Source of the DNA: Chrysomallon squamiferum | Taxonomy: Eukaryota > Mollusca > Gastropoda > Neomphalida > Peltospiridae | Length of the DNA: 45,000 nucleotides | Direction of reading: 5' to 3' | NCBI GenBank assembly: GCA_012295275.1 | Contig: CM022675.1 | Span: 13,179,017 to 13,224,016 of the forward strand | Part shown: piece by piece, positions 14,041 to 27,854 of the stretch | How positions within the stretch are numbered: the stretch's first letter is position 1 | Layout of the letters: each line of letters opens with the position of its first letter | Program-made: the position numbers and the translations under genes | The notes under the pieces: generated by a model | What the model was told of the DNA's origin: nothing | What the model saw: the letters and a program-made list of their open reading frames with translations, nothing else | Database searches by the model: none

Positions 14041-14411
14041 GCAACAGAAAATTAAGACGGAGAAATGAAAGAAGAAAACTGAAAAGGCTGAATCAATAAT
14101 TGTTAACAGCAAAAAAAGGAAATAACGGACAGGATGATGGATGGACGAGTGGGTAAAAGGATGGTGGAAGATTACAAGGAAAATAATAACTGAATTTGAT
14201 ATGCACAGTGTAAAACACGACCTGAGTGACCCGACACGCACGTAAATAATCGTTTCCTCTCTCTGCAACGGTGACTACTGCATTCAGGGGCAACCTACAG
14301 TGGCCCGAAGGAGCAGCAAAAGTGACGTCAACGACAACCCACAGTGCCATAAACATCGAACAATAATCAGAATGTTACGTAATGAAAGAAAAAGCTAAAG
14401 AGGTCGGCATT

Positions 14412-14413
<2 letters not shown>
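14041..14413. other. Complex spacer
   Basis: More balanced composition, with TGACGTCA at 14323-14330. A minus-strand open frame at 14093-14356 shows no domain I recognise. Confidence 0.45.
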
Positions 14414-14445
<32 letters not shown>

Positions 14446-14460
14446 ATATATATTAGTAAC

Positions 14461-14494
<34 letters not shown>

Positions 14495-14505
14495 ATAATA
14501 ATAAC

Positions 14506-14548
<43 letters not shown>

Positions 14549-14556
14549 ACAGCAGT
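14414..14556. repeat. (AC)n and (AGT)n arrays
   Basis: AC at 14414-14443, then AGT with an AAT/AAC interruption at 14463-14550. Confidence 0.95.
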
Positions 14557-15060
14557 AACAATTATACAGTAATGATAGAAATACAATATACACTATACAT
14601 TATACAATATAAAACAGCCGTAAGAAAAAGCGACCTCTAACGGCGAGGTACATGAGCGAGTAAACTGAAGTGAAACGGGGTGTGTAGGACTTGGACTAAG
14701 TGATGACGTCACAGATTACTCTACAGAAAGGAAAGTTGTGTCGCTCAGGGCTGTTTTGTGTGTGACGTCAGTGATTTCAGACTCGAGTTTCTACTTCTGC
14801 GCGGTCTTCGTTTCAAACACAGACATGGCACTGTGTTTGCAGAGTGTTAGAGTTACACGCTGAATGATGTTGACAGTGATATGTTTGAAGAAGTGAAAGC
14901 TGAAAGAAACTGGGGTTAAATAATTCAAAAAAAAAATTAAAATAAAAAAATGTGCCGTTTTTAGCTTGCATGGAGTTTATTAATTCCAAAAAAAATAATA
15001 ATAATAATAATAAAATAAAATAAAATAGAATTATTTGTTTGTATTTTATAATTTTATTCT
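14557..15060. other. Complex spacer with two CRE palindromes
   Basis: 14630-14890 is of balanced composition and holds TGACGTCA at 14704 and 14763. No exon recognised. Confidence 0.45.
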
Positions 15061-15113
15061 TTATTTGTTTGTTTGTTTGTTTGTTTGTTTGTTTGTTTGT
15101 TTGTTTGTTTATT

Positions 15114-15157
<44 letters not shown>

Positions 15158-15230
15158 CATTAGTTGTAGTAGTAGTAGTAATATCATTATTGTTCTTGTT
15201 ACTATTATTATTGTTGTTGTTGTTGTTGTC
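15061..15230. repeat. (TTTG)n, (ATT)n and (GTT)n arrays
   Basis: TTTG/TTTA to 15121, ATT to 15157, AGT, then GTT to 15229. Confidence 0.93.
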
Positions 15231-15479
15231 ATGTTCAGCTTTGAATGGTTGGTGTACGGATTAGTACTAAACTGTTACAAAAGTCTTGAATACAGTCTAG
15301 ATAAATTCCTCAACACAACGTCATGACCTACAAATAAAACGTGAAGAACCAAAGCTCTTCGACTTCTTATTCTTTATTATTAGCAAACGTTGAGCAAGAC
15401 AAAATATCTCAAACGGGACAATATATTGGAAATTTAATTCAGTGTATTTCATAATCTTATTTGTGTCGCAACTCTGCCG

Positions 15480-15590
15480 CGGTGTGGTGGTCATAACAGG
15501 AAATCAAACATACCAATCCGCTGGCGTGAATCGAACTCTGGACCCTCCCTGTCTGAGAACAACTTCCGCTTCTACAAGCGAGTACAAGAA
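15480..15590 (-). repeat. Second tRNA-like fragment, different family
   Basis: On the minus strand, gggtccagagttcgattcac (15524-15543) resembles a tRNA variable loop plus T-arm (B-box GTTCGATTC). The upstream part does not fold into good anticodon and acceptor stems. It is probably a tRNA-derived retroposon remnant. It does not align to the copies at 5355 and 10274 beyond the B-box. Confidence 0.35.
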
Positions 15591-15769
15591 ATATCCATTT
15601 CTCTGTGATGTTTCTAGAGATTGGTTCTGAAACGTTGAACTCGGATATAAAAGATTCGCTCGTCGACTGATGATTGCACGAAACTCAATCAATACACGAT
15701 TTACTAGTTGTAATAAAATATCTTTTACTGCTTTACAAGTAAATTAAATTCTGCAGTTTAATAGAAACA

Positions 15770-16010
<241 letters not shown>

Positions 16011-17660
16011 GTTATATTTGTTGTTCCTGTTGTCATTAAAAACAAGACCGTCAGTATTTAAGCACTTTATCAAGAATTACTAAATAATTAAAATGCTTTC
16101 CATTTTGTTTTTGTTTTTTTAAATCCATTAAAATAATTAAGCACCAAGTCGCAGAGTCATTACACAGAAATCTGAGATTTTGAAAAGTGTAGAGAAACAT
16201 GCAAACTCAGGCTTAATTCCCTTCTTATTTTTATTTTAAACCTGTACATGTACGTGTGTCAGCGCTGTTAAGCTTCCATTTTCCACATACACATGAAATT
16301 ACTTTTGTTTAATGATATCTTTATACAAATACATTAGTTTTCTTTTATCAGTTAAATGTCGTAAAAATGTCTGGTTATTGTAATTTTTCGTAGTACTTAG
16401 ACCAAACATAAAATATTTTGTTTATTTATTTATTTGTTTGTTTATTTATTTACTTACTTATTTACTTGTTTACTAACTTACTTATTTAATTATTTACTTA
16501 CTCACTTCCTTAAAATATACAATGCCGTATAGATTACACACGTATCACGAAATCTACTGTAGAGGGCAGACAGTCAAAAAGAATCCACAGAAGAGAAACG
16601 TGGTTTAAATACAACATCCAGTTCTCTCTGTACAATCTCGACGTTGAAGATGTATTTAATATCTCAACTAACCAGTAGCTGTAACAACGTCGTGGTTCTT
16701 TGCTGAAGGCGATGAAGTCGTGAACAAATATTTTCACTTCAAAGAGACCCGCGCCGTTAACCTTGAGTCTATCTTTGTCCAGTTTGATCGGCCAAGTATT
16801 CTACTGTTTAGAATGTCTCTGTTGCACCTACTATACCTAGATCGAGGCCCTGACGTCAGACCAGTTTCATTTCCAAAACGCTGTGACGTGATTTAAATGG
16901 CCGATGTTTTAGAAACGCATAAATGGAACACTTTCGTGGCGTAGTTCGCTCTTTCCTGAGCTTTGTTCGGCTAGTTTTGTTTTCATTTGAGTAGAATTTG
17001 TCTCTGTGATAGAAAACAGTGAGGAAGAGAGGTGTTTCAAAAACCAGAGATCCTATGTACGAAAATGATTAAAGTCTTTCTTGATAAAACTTTAGCTAGG
17101 TATTTTTCTTGAAGCAGGTACAAAATAGCATCTTCCGACATTAGGATTTAAAGTGTTCCTGTGAGTTGTTGTTCGTCCGTTTTATACATTTTCCAGAATA
17201 AAACAATTTCAGTTATTTAATAATGTCATCAAAATCTATGGACCTGTTTTCTACATTATGAAAAAAAAAAAAAGAAAAAAAAAGAGTAAAAAACAGAAAA
17301 TAGAATTATATGATTTGTCAGTAAGGATTGTAAATAAACTATTATCGCCTCATGTTAGGTCACCTGATCAAAATACTTCCATTTGATTGGATGTTTAGTT
17401 TACTTTCCATTTCAGGGCAATACTATATGTATGTGTATGTTTTCCTGCATTTTGAGACATTTTTTTTAAATGTTACCTCGAGCTGTCATTCTGTTACATT
17501 GTTTTCATTCTTAGAAAATTCTCATTAATTTAACTGCAAGTCTACCAGAAAATATGCATCTTTTCCCTGTATATTTGTTATAAAAAGAAGAAGAAGAAGA
17601 AAAGAAAACAAGAACGCCTTTGTCTTTTTTTTTATATAAACTAAAAATTCATAATTTTTA
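16011..17660. other. Mostly unique AT-rich spacer
   Basis: The longest stretch with few arrays: TTTA/ACTT at 16420-16510, poly-A at 17260-17285, TGACGTCA at 16851-16858. Short open frames show no recognised domain. If a gene lies between the arrays, its exons are too small or diverged for me to see. Confidence 0.45.
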
Positions 17661-17860
17661 CAATAATAATAATAATAATAATAATTATATTATTATTATT
17701 ATTATTTTATTATTATTATTATTACTGCATACAATTACTACTATTGTTATTTTTACTGCTACTAGTTTATTGCTAATGTCACTGCTATTAATACTTTGCT
17801 GCTACAACAACAACACATACTACTACTACAGTTTCTTCTTCTACAACTACTACAAGTAAT
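17661..17860. repeat. AAT/ATT inverted triplet runs with ACT tail
   Basis: AAT at 17661-17686 meets ATT at 17690-17725 as a near-perfect inverted repeat, followed by ACT-type triplets. Confidence 0.88.
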
Positions 17861-18710
17861 TTATTTATATTCGATAGCAAAATAGACTAAAACAGTAAAA
17901 GTTTCTGACCGAAATAATCCACTGCTCCATAATGACGTCTGCCATTTTTACAGTAATTTCTTTCATGACGTAATTAGCTGTGACCTTTGACCTGGTGTCT
18001 ATGACGTCATATCTGTCTTAATTCTGTAATGGGATTAGAAAATGTTTTGAGTTTGGTAATTCGAACATTTATTTATTTATTTTTATTTTTATTTTTTTCA
18101 TTTATTTATATATTTATAGGCTGTCGTGAACTTATTTCTATTTTTAGATCCTCCAGTCATCATTTTAATCCTTAATTTTGTTAATTAGAACTGATATTAT
18201 CGTTACCTACTCGTATCAAACATATGCTACTATTAAAACGTTTTCAAATGTTGTCAAACATTTTTTTCATCCACTGAGACGCACACATACAAACACACAC
18301 ACGCACCAACATACTCACACATTAAAAAAAAACAAAAAAAAAAAAAAAAAAAAATCAAATCCCCAAAAACTATAAAAACGAAAGCAATGATTGAATCTTT
18401 TCTTGTATAATTGTTGTCTTTCTTTTCATTTTTTCTTTTCCGTTCTTTTCACTTTCTCTTTCTCTAATTTAATTAAGCAGAAGGAAGATTACCATCCGTG
18501 ACAAATTGTTTGAAAGTATTTCACAATTAAACCACAGCTCAGAGAGAGGCCATTCTGAAGAAAATAAATACGTCTTCTGCGTTGAAGAGTTCAGATGTCT
18601 AACTGTTTTCATCAAGAGTAGTCTATTCTTGAATTATTTATTTAATAATTTTATTTTATTTAATTAATTAATTAAATTTCTTTATTTATTTCGTTTCTTT
18701 ATTTTAATTA
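17861..18710. other. AT-rich spacer
   Basis: TGACGTCA at 18002-18009, TTTA tetramers at 18065-18120, AC-rich then poly-A at 18280-18355. No gene seen. Confidence 0.5.

Positions 18711-18781
<71 letters not shown>
18711..18781. repeat. (ATT)n array
   Basis: Pure ATT over about 70 bases within TTTA-rich flanks. Confidence 0.97.
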
Positions 18782-18782
<1 letters not shown>

Positions 18783-19002
18783 TTTGTGATTTTCTTTACT
18801 TTTTATTCATTCATTCATTGATTACTTTTTCTTATATTTTTGTTTCAACATTTATTTTTCATTCTTTTATTTATTCGTTGTTTCTATTTATCTCTGTCTT
18901 TATTTATTAAATTCGGTGGGTTCTGGTGTGTGTGTATGTGGGGGTTTTGGTATATATTTCAATTAATTTATTGTTTATTTCTTTATTTCTTTATTTATTT
19001 TT

Positions 19003-19309
19003 TTACTTATTTACTTGCTTTATATATTTATTACTTATTTACTTATTTACTTTCTTTCTTATTTGCTTGCTTACTTACTTATTTAATTAATACTTATTTA
19101 CTTTCTTACTTACTATTTACTTACTACTTATTTACTTTCTTACTTACTTATTTACTTACTATTTATTTACTTTCTTACTTACTTACTTATTTACTTACTA
19201 CTTATTTACTTTCTTACTTACTTACTTATTTACTTACTACTTATTTACTTTCATACTTACTTACTTATTTACTTACTACTTATTTACTTACTTACTTACT
19301 TACTTACTA
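19003..19309. repeat. (ACTT)n/(ATTT)n compound satellite
   Basis: Tetranucleotides acttacttatttacttacta recur with a higher-order period of about 50 bp (tttactttcttactta segments), giving the Tyr-Leu-Leu-Ser frame pattern. Confidence 0.92.
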
Positions 19310-19685
19310 ACCATAGATATCTCGATCGTGTCCTCATATTTCACCAGTTTAATTACCTTTATTTTTGTACGGAACAATGATTAATTATAGATCTAAACTT
19401 AAGTTCTCTGTTTCAGTTTTCTCCCCAGTTATACCATTTAATCGCATATCATTTCAGTAGTACGTAACTGAGATATTTTAGACGATTCTGTTGGGTCTTT
19501 AGAGTTATTATTGTACAAGGCGTTGATCAACAATTTCAGAAATAGACGCTATCGGGTCACGAAACAGAATTTTGAAGGTGAAATGATTTTCATTACAAAA
19601 TTAGATAAGAAAACACAGAAAAGAAAACTTGTGTCTTGTGGATTTGTATGATTACGTTGGGTTTTGGGGACTCTTTGTTTTTATG

Positions 19686-19717
<32 letters not shown>

Positions 19718-19783
19718 AATCTGCATAGCAAAATGAATTAATTTAAATGTATTTGTTTATCTATTTGATTTGCTCGTTTACTT

Positions 19784-19787
<4 letters not shown>
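19310..19787. other. Spacer, no gene seen
   Basis: Unique AT-rich sequence with nine GTT units at 19685-19713. Confidence 0.5.
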
Positions 19788-19854
<67 letters not shown>

Positions 19855-19900
19855 CTCTCTCTCTGTGTCTCTCTCTCCTTCCCTCTGTAACTCTCTCTCC

Positions 19901-19982
<82 letters not shown>
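19788..19982. repeat. Two (CT)n arrays split by a CT-rich interruption
   Basis: CT at 19788-19846, imperfect to 19902, and pure CT to 19982. Confidence 0.96.
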
Positions 19983-19985
<3 letters not shown>

Positions 19986-20269
19986 TTTTTTTTTCCTTAT
20001 ATTAATCTGTTACGCGATCAGGATCTAATTTAAATCTATTTTTTCACATTTCCAGTTTTAGCCCGACAATTACAGTGCATCGCCTACCAGGAACGAAAAC
20101 GTGAAAGCCGACATTTTAGGTCATGTCTCACGTATGCTGTTGCTGCTGCTGCTAATATTGATGACGATGATGATAACGATGATGGATTATCATGAAGACG
20201 ATGATGGATGATCAGGAGTAATCGACCAAGAAAATATATGAATGATTAGGATAATGTTAACGTCATATG

Positions 20270-20700
20270 TAAAAGGAATGTGGACGTAAATGATGATGAT
20301 GATGAAGATGATAATGATGATGATGATGAAATAAAATACTGGTAGGAGTAGTAGTAGAGGTGCCAGTGGTAGTAGTGGTAGTAAGATTTGTGGTGGTGGT
20401 ATTAGTAGTAGTAATATAAATAATAAAATAATATAGTCATAATAATAATGATGATAATAATAATAATAATAGCAGTAGTAGTTAACAGAAGTAGTAATAG
20501 CAGTAGTAGTTAGTAGTAACAATAATAGCTGTAGTACTAGTATCAGTAGTACTAGTTGCTGTAATGGTGGTTGTACTATTAGTATAAGTAGTAATACTAG
20601 TAGTAGTAGAATTAATAGGCTTAAAAGCTACATTAGTAATATTACTCATATGTATTGTAGTAATAGCTATTGTTGTTGTTGTTGAAGTAATAATAATAAA
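20270..20700. repeat. GAT/AGT/AAT triplet mosaic
   Basis: GAT triplets (20291-20330), AGT/GGT (20340-20420), AAT (20440-20470) and AGT/ACT alternation to 20615, ending in GTT/AAT. It contains many short tag-tact self-complementary pieces (ctagtatcagtagtactag near 20537). Confidence 0.88.
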
Positions 20701-20977
20701 ATGGTCATATGAAAGTTTTTTTTTTCTTCTTTTTCGTATTTAACTATCAATCATACATCTTGATTTATGTGTTATTCTCTCTCTCTCTCTGTCTCTCTCT
20801 CTCATAAAAAACACTGAATATACTTGGCGTATGCTGTATCGATTATTACAAAATGATACGCTAAGCCTGCAGTGTCATTTTGCCGCAGAACCCGAGAGAA
20901 ATGGCGAAACGAAGCCGCCATCACTATCTGTAGCAATTGATTTCCTTCCATTACACACGCAGCTCCGCTGATTTCAG

Positions 20978-21060
20978 ATGAGCGCGAGCAAGTAAGCAGA
21001 TATGACTTGGAAACGCGGCTATGGATTTGTACGTTGTCGAGACACGGAATCAGCAGACAG
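20978..21060 (+). other. Possible small exon of an unrecognised gene
   Basis: A stretch of 83 bases lies between an acceptor-like ctccgctgatttcag and a consensus donor CAG|gtaaaa. One frame stays open throughout and reads ERE, QVSRY, DLETRLWICTLSRHGISRQ up to the donor. It lies in a short G+C-richer island (about 20840-21060) that includes a good Kozak ATG at 20901 opening a ten-codon frame. I recognise no domain. It may equally be a noncoding exon, or chance in a complex-sequence island. No partner exons were found. Confidence 0.25.
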
Positions 21061-21086
21061 GTAAAACTTTCATTTCTTACCTTTAA

Positions 21087-21088
<2 letters not shown>

Positions 21089-21158
<70 letters not shown>

Positions 21159-21310
21159 TGTTATTATTATTATTATTATTATTATTGTTATTGTTAATGT
21201 TGTTGTTGTTTTTGATGTTGCTGTTGTTGTTATTGTTGTTAATATGATAATCATTATTATTATCATCATCATCGTTATCATCATCATAATTCATTCATTT
21301 ATTCATTCAT
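21089..21310. repeat. (ATT)n, GTT and CAT/ATTC runs
   Basis: ATT at 21089-21187 with one break, GTT at 21198-21240, CAT, then ATTC pentamer/tetramer runs to 21320. Confidence 0.93.
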
Positions 21311-21658
21311 TCATTCATTACGGTGTACTTTTCTGTTGAAATTTTTGACTGAAGAAATTCTGTTGGCTGTCTTGTAATGTACCGCTGGATTCCTTTATTT
21401 AATTCCTTTATTTTTTTTTATTTTTGGTAAACGAAATAAATAAATAAAATGAAATAAAACCCCAAACTGTGTGTTGACATCTCCGTACTGATAGTATGAC
21501 TTGTCTCTTTTCTTGTTTTCTTTATCTATATTTTGATTTTAATTCTTTTTAGTTTTTTCTTTTTATCTTTGGAATTTGATTTTCTTTGTTTCTTAATTTT
21601 CATAACGTTATTCTTTGTTATTCTTTTCTTTTTTTTCCATTCTTCCGCTCTTTCTTTG

Positions 21659-21698
<40 letters not shown>

Positions 21699-21765
21699 TA
21701 TTATTATTACTATTATTACTATTATTATTTTTATTATTGTTGCTATTATTACTGTTATTACTATT
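21659..21765. repeat. (ATT)n array, interrupted
   Basis: ATT with ACT and GTT interruptions inside a long T/C-rich stretch (21500-21975). Confidence 0.92.
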
Positions 21766-22119
21766 TTTTTTCTTTATTTTCTTTCGACTATTTTTTAATA
21801 AATCTTTTCTTCTTTTTTTCCCTTTTTGGCATTTTTTCTTTTTATCATTTTATTTCATGTTTTCTTTCATTTCTTTTATCTGTTTTCTTGTTCCCTTCTT
21901 TTTGTCTTTTTTCTTTTTCTTCTAATTTTTATCTTTCTTTTTTCTTTCCTTTATTACCTTCGTTTCCTTCTTCATAAATATAAAAATTTAAAAATGTCAC
22001 TTCGAAAGCGAAACAGGATTAGCAGACACGTGAATACGCATTTCGTTAAAGTCTTCCGCGAAAATGTACATCTAGAACTAATCATTAACGTAAAATAAAA
22101 AGTAAAATTAGAGAGATAA

Positions 22120-23424
<1,305 letters not shown>

Positions 23425-23672
23425 ATTTTAACAGTAAAAATAATGTGTTGTTATACAGTAAAAATAATGTGTTGTTGTTACAGTAAAATAATGTGCTGTG
23501 TAGTAAAATAACGTGTTGTTACGCAGTAAACTAATGTGTTGTATAGTAAAACACTGTATTGTATAGTAAAATACTGTATTGTTTTACAGGGAAAAAAAAT
23601 GTGTTACTGTACACTAAAATAATGTGTTGTTACACAGTAAAATAATGTGTTGTTACACAGTAAAATAAATGC
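23425..23672. repeat. Minisatellite of about 20-23 bp
   Basis: About ten degenerate copies of acagtaaaataatgtgttgt with variable 1-4 base linkers. Unit length drifts between about 18 and 26. A short irregular part with gggaaaaaaa sits near 23589. Non-coding. Confidence 0.85.
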
Positions 23673-24263
23673 TATTATAAGGGAAACACAGAAAGGGCTC
23701 AGAAGATGATTTTTTTCCCTAACAGAGGTTGTTCATTTTACGTAGTCGCTATTATGACGTCATAAGTATGCCTGCAGGACAGAACTAATAGAATGTAGCT
23801 CGGCTCATTATCCAAACTAATGTAATACATTATTCAGTTGTGACGTCATAAACGTAGCTATAGCCTTGAACAATTACATGGTGTGTGTGTGTAATTATTA
23901 GGCAGGTAAAAGAAAACAAGCTCAGACCTTATTTTATTTATCCGGTTTCTTAACTGCGTAAATAAAAGATTATCTCTGAAACTCACTTTATTTAGTTCTC
24001 GTTAGCAATACTATTTTTAGTGTGTTTTTTTTTTTTTGTGGGGTTATTTATTTATTTTTGTTTTATTTTTTTTATTTTTTTTTTTTGTTGTCTTTTTAGT
24101 TGTTTTTCTTAGTTTTTGTTTTCTTAGTTCTCACGCTTCTTGCCTGCTTTTGATGGAATTACTACTATTACTTCCACTAGTACTAATTTCATTTGCCGTT
24201 CATATAATAATAACAGCAACAACGACGAAGACGACAACAACATCATAAATATAGTTAAGCATA

Positions 24264-24299
<36 letters not shown>

Positions 24300-25257
24300 A
24301 GAATCAACAAACCGAATTTATTATTATCCTGTTAAAAGTTCAGACGATCTTTATTGCAGAACCATAACTGGTACACAAGTGTACAGAAATACATATCTGA
24401 CATTTACAGAGTAGGTTTCTGCTTTTCCAGCTGTATAGATTTCCAGCGGGCAGCTTGTCGTTATCTCAGGTATTGTATCAGCCTCCCTACAGCTAGCTGT
24501 GTCCAAATTTAATTTGAATCAAACAGACCGTAACGAAGAATAAAAGAAAATGGCAGCTTTAATAGAATTTCTTCAATCAGCGAAAGAGATATTATATTAG
24601 TGTCAGTGACAAGTAATACTACGTCTTAGGTACCGTTGTAGAAATCGGTTTATATACTTCTTTGTGCTTTTATGTGTGTGAGTGTGTGTGTTTATGGTCT
24701 TTATTTATTTTATTTATTTCATATTTGTTTATTGGTTGGTTTACAAATACATACACATACACATATTTGTTTATGTATTTGTTTCATCTATTTAAATAAC
24801 AATACTGACTGAATTTTAAAAAGTATATATTTTGTGCGTGATTACGAGAGTTTCTCTATACGTGTGCGTGTTGTGTGACTGTATTTTCTTTCTTCTTTGA
24901 AAACATATAAAGAAATAAAGAAAGAAAGAAAGAAAGAAAATGTCAACGAATAACGAAACAAAATATTTAAAAAGAAAGTTACTTAAATATAATATTTGGC
25001 ATAAGTTATCAGTTTCTTTTCTTGACAACATTTTGTGGACAGTAGAAAAAAATTCAGGACTTATTGATTTTCAAATATTATATGATCTACATTTCAATAT
25101 TTCAATACAAAAGTAATTAAAGTAAATCAGACATAAATTGAATGAACGATAAATGTGTTACTGGTGGTTTCCATAATTTTCATACTGTGTATTTCTATTT
25201 GATTATAATTTGATACAGATACTGAAATAGTGAAATGAGAGAAACATAGAGACACAG
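23673..25257. other. Spacer, no gene seen
   Basis: Two TGACGTCA palindromes (23755, 23841), poly-T near 24030-24090, AAAG tetramers at 24262-24300 and 24915-24940. Otherwise unique AT-rich sequence. Confidence 0.5.
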
Positions 25258-25541
<284 letters not shown>

Positions 25542-26221
25542 AAGATATGTATGTATATATGTATGTATGTATGCATGTATAAAAGTAAATGTATGTCATG
25601 TTTATCTGTGTGTGTACATGTATGTGTGTGCGCATGTATATGTGATTATGTATGTGTAAGAGTATGTGTATATGCGTATCTATTATGCATACGATATGAA
25701 TGTTTTTGTCTAGGTAATACGCATGCCTGTAAATGATCGTACAGATGAATAAGTTTAAGCTATTAAGTGAATCATTAACGAAAACTGACACCATTTACCA
25801 TTACGTCACTCCAGGCAGAGATCGACTTAACGGAAAGTTAATAAGAAGAATTTAAAGATTATTTAATTAATAACTTAGGAGGATTAACGTCATATCATGA
25901 AATGACGTACTATCGTAGATTAACCGTAGGCAGTTTGCTTATTGTACGTAGAAGAAGATTTGAAACAATTTTATATCTTTTTAATAAAACGATTTAACTA
26001 ACAATAAAGAGAAGAAGACAGACGGACAGACAGAAACAGGTGGACACAAAGAAAGACAGGGAGAAAATGAGAAAGATAAAGATAGAAAGAGAAACAGAGA
26101 CTGACTGTTTTGTGGACAGATTGGCATGTTATAAACAGTCGATAAAAAGATATTTGAATAGAAAAACAATGGAAAAAAGAAGACACGGAAGATAGATATA
26201 AATGCACTCAGGGAAATATAG
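25542..26221. other. Spacer, no gene seen
   Basis: GTAT-rich cryptic repeat to 25700, unique sequence, then A/G-rich imperfect repeat from 26010. Confidence 0.5.
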
Positions 26222-26270
26222 CGACAGAGAGAGACAGAGAGGGATGGAAAGAGAAAGACGGAGAGAAATG

Positions 26271-26356
<86 letters not shown>
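26222..26356. repeat. (GA)n array
   Basis: Imperfect to 26271, then pure to 26356. The right flank repeats a motif found next to the array at 25426. Confidence 0.96.
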
Positions 26357-26358
<2 letters not shown>

Positions 26359-26954
26359 AACTGTATTCTTTACGCAGTAGAAATTCACTGAATTGAAAAA
26401 AAAGCCACCAAACGATCCGCAGAGATCAGATTTTCATACTTCAGCATTTGTTACCGCGAACTGCCCTCAACAGGTTGCTTCTTCACGAAGAGTAGATCAT
26501 TGTCACAGTAGACTCTGAGGATTTCACTCACATATCTGCGTAATAAGAGTCGAGCCTAATAGGCTTAGGGTTCAAATCCCAGAAGGGAAGAGAACGACTG
26601 ATTGACGCAGTTTTTCACAAGATTTGTCGTGATGAAGGAACCAAAGAAATTGTGAAAATAATTTGCGAAGACAAATCTTTATCTCCTAACTTGATAAAGC
26701 AATTTGATTTAAACGTTTTCACTCGAAATATGATTGCATGTGGAAGAAATGGATATTTAGAGATGTAAAAACAGAGAAAAATATGAAGATATATATATAT
26801 ATTTATTTATGTGTGTATGTGTTTGGTAGAGAGAAGAATCAATGTGAAAATGTTTCATATTAAATCAAATTAATATTGAAACAATTCATACACACGAAGC
26901 ATTTATAATCGAAACATTAATTTTGAGATGTTTTAAAACTGAAAAATAAAATGC
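26357..26954. other. Complex spacer with inverted repeats
   Basis: Unique sequence. It contains a B-box-like gggttcaaatccc at 26569-26581 and interleaved inverted repeats at 26611-26679. No gene recognised. Confidence 0.45.
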
Positions 26955-27145
26955 TTAAAAGTTTAATATTGAATTATTTAACAACAATATTAAACATTTT
27001 AATATTAAAATATCTCTATATTAAAATATCTCAATATTAAAATATCTCGTTATTAAAATATCTCAATATTAAAAGGTTTCAATATTAGTATGTTTCAATA
27101 TTATAAAATTTCAGTATTAAAACTTTTCAATACTGAAAGATTTCA
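26955..27145. repeat. Minisatellite of about 16-17 bp, AATATT-based
   Basis: Units of the form aatattaaaatatctc recur about ten times, drifting to ttcaatattagtatgt and ttcagtattaaaac at the right. Each unit holds the palindrome AATATT, so the array is rich in short self-complementary segments. Confidence 0.8.
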
Positions 27146-27737
27146 GCATATATCAAATATTTGACATTCTGAAAACAATATTCTTTGTACTTTGAAAGTA
27201 CAAAACACGTTTTAAATTCTTTCTTGAACAAATAAAACAAAGATGAAACACAAAGCAGCCGCGTAGATTCAGTTGCTGTTGCTGTTGGTGATAGATATAT
27301 GGTCTCTGATCTGGTATTCGGAGTTTTTTTCTTTTCGTTGTTTCTGTTTCTTTTAGTTGTTTTCGTTTGTTTGTTGTTGTTGGGTTGTTTTTTGTTGTTG
27401 TTGTTTTGTTGTTGTTGTTGTTGTTGTTTTTCGTACACTAACGCAGCTACGATTTCCTCGATAATCTTTCCAGGCTGCTCTACCTGTTTGCAACATTCAG
27501 ACTAGAATTAAATTCTATTTTCTTTTTGTTTTTGCGTAACTTGTTTTTATTCTTTTCTTATCTTCTTCACCTTTTATATATGTATTTTATTGTAATTTGT
27601 ATTTTATTATTATTAATATATTTTTTCCCGCAAATGCAAACTGTTGTTGAAATCATGGTAATAATATTTGTACTTGTGTGAACTGAAAAGTAAAACAGAA
27701 AGAAAAAAAGAATCATGAACGAAGAAGATTACAAGGA

Positions 27738-27742
<5 letters not shown>
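27146..27742. other. Spacer, no gene seen
   Basis: Unique AT-rich sequence with GTT/TTGTTG repeats at 27375-27428. Confidence 0.5.
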
Positions 27743-27821
<79 letters not shown>

Positions 27822-27854
27822 ACGCACACACACACACACATATATATATATATA
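27743..27854. repeat. (CT)n, (AC)n and (AT)n arrays
   Basis: CT to 27818, AC to 27840, AT to 27854. Confidence 0.96.

Noticed and set aside
15646-15653. TATAAAAG, a good TATA-box match
   Set aside because: In AT-rich DNA such matches are expected by chance, and no coding exon lies downstream on the plus strand.
26540-26590. Possible tRNA (B-box-like gggttcaaatccc)
   Set aside because: T-arm only; I could not build D, anticodon or acceptor stems around it.
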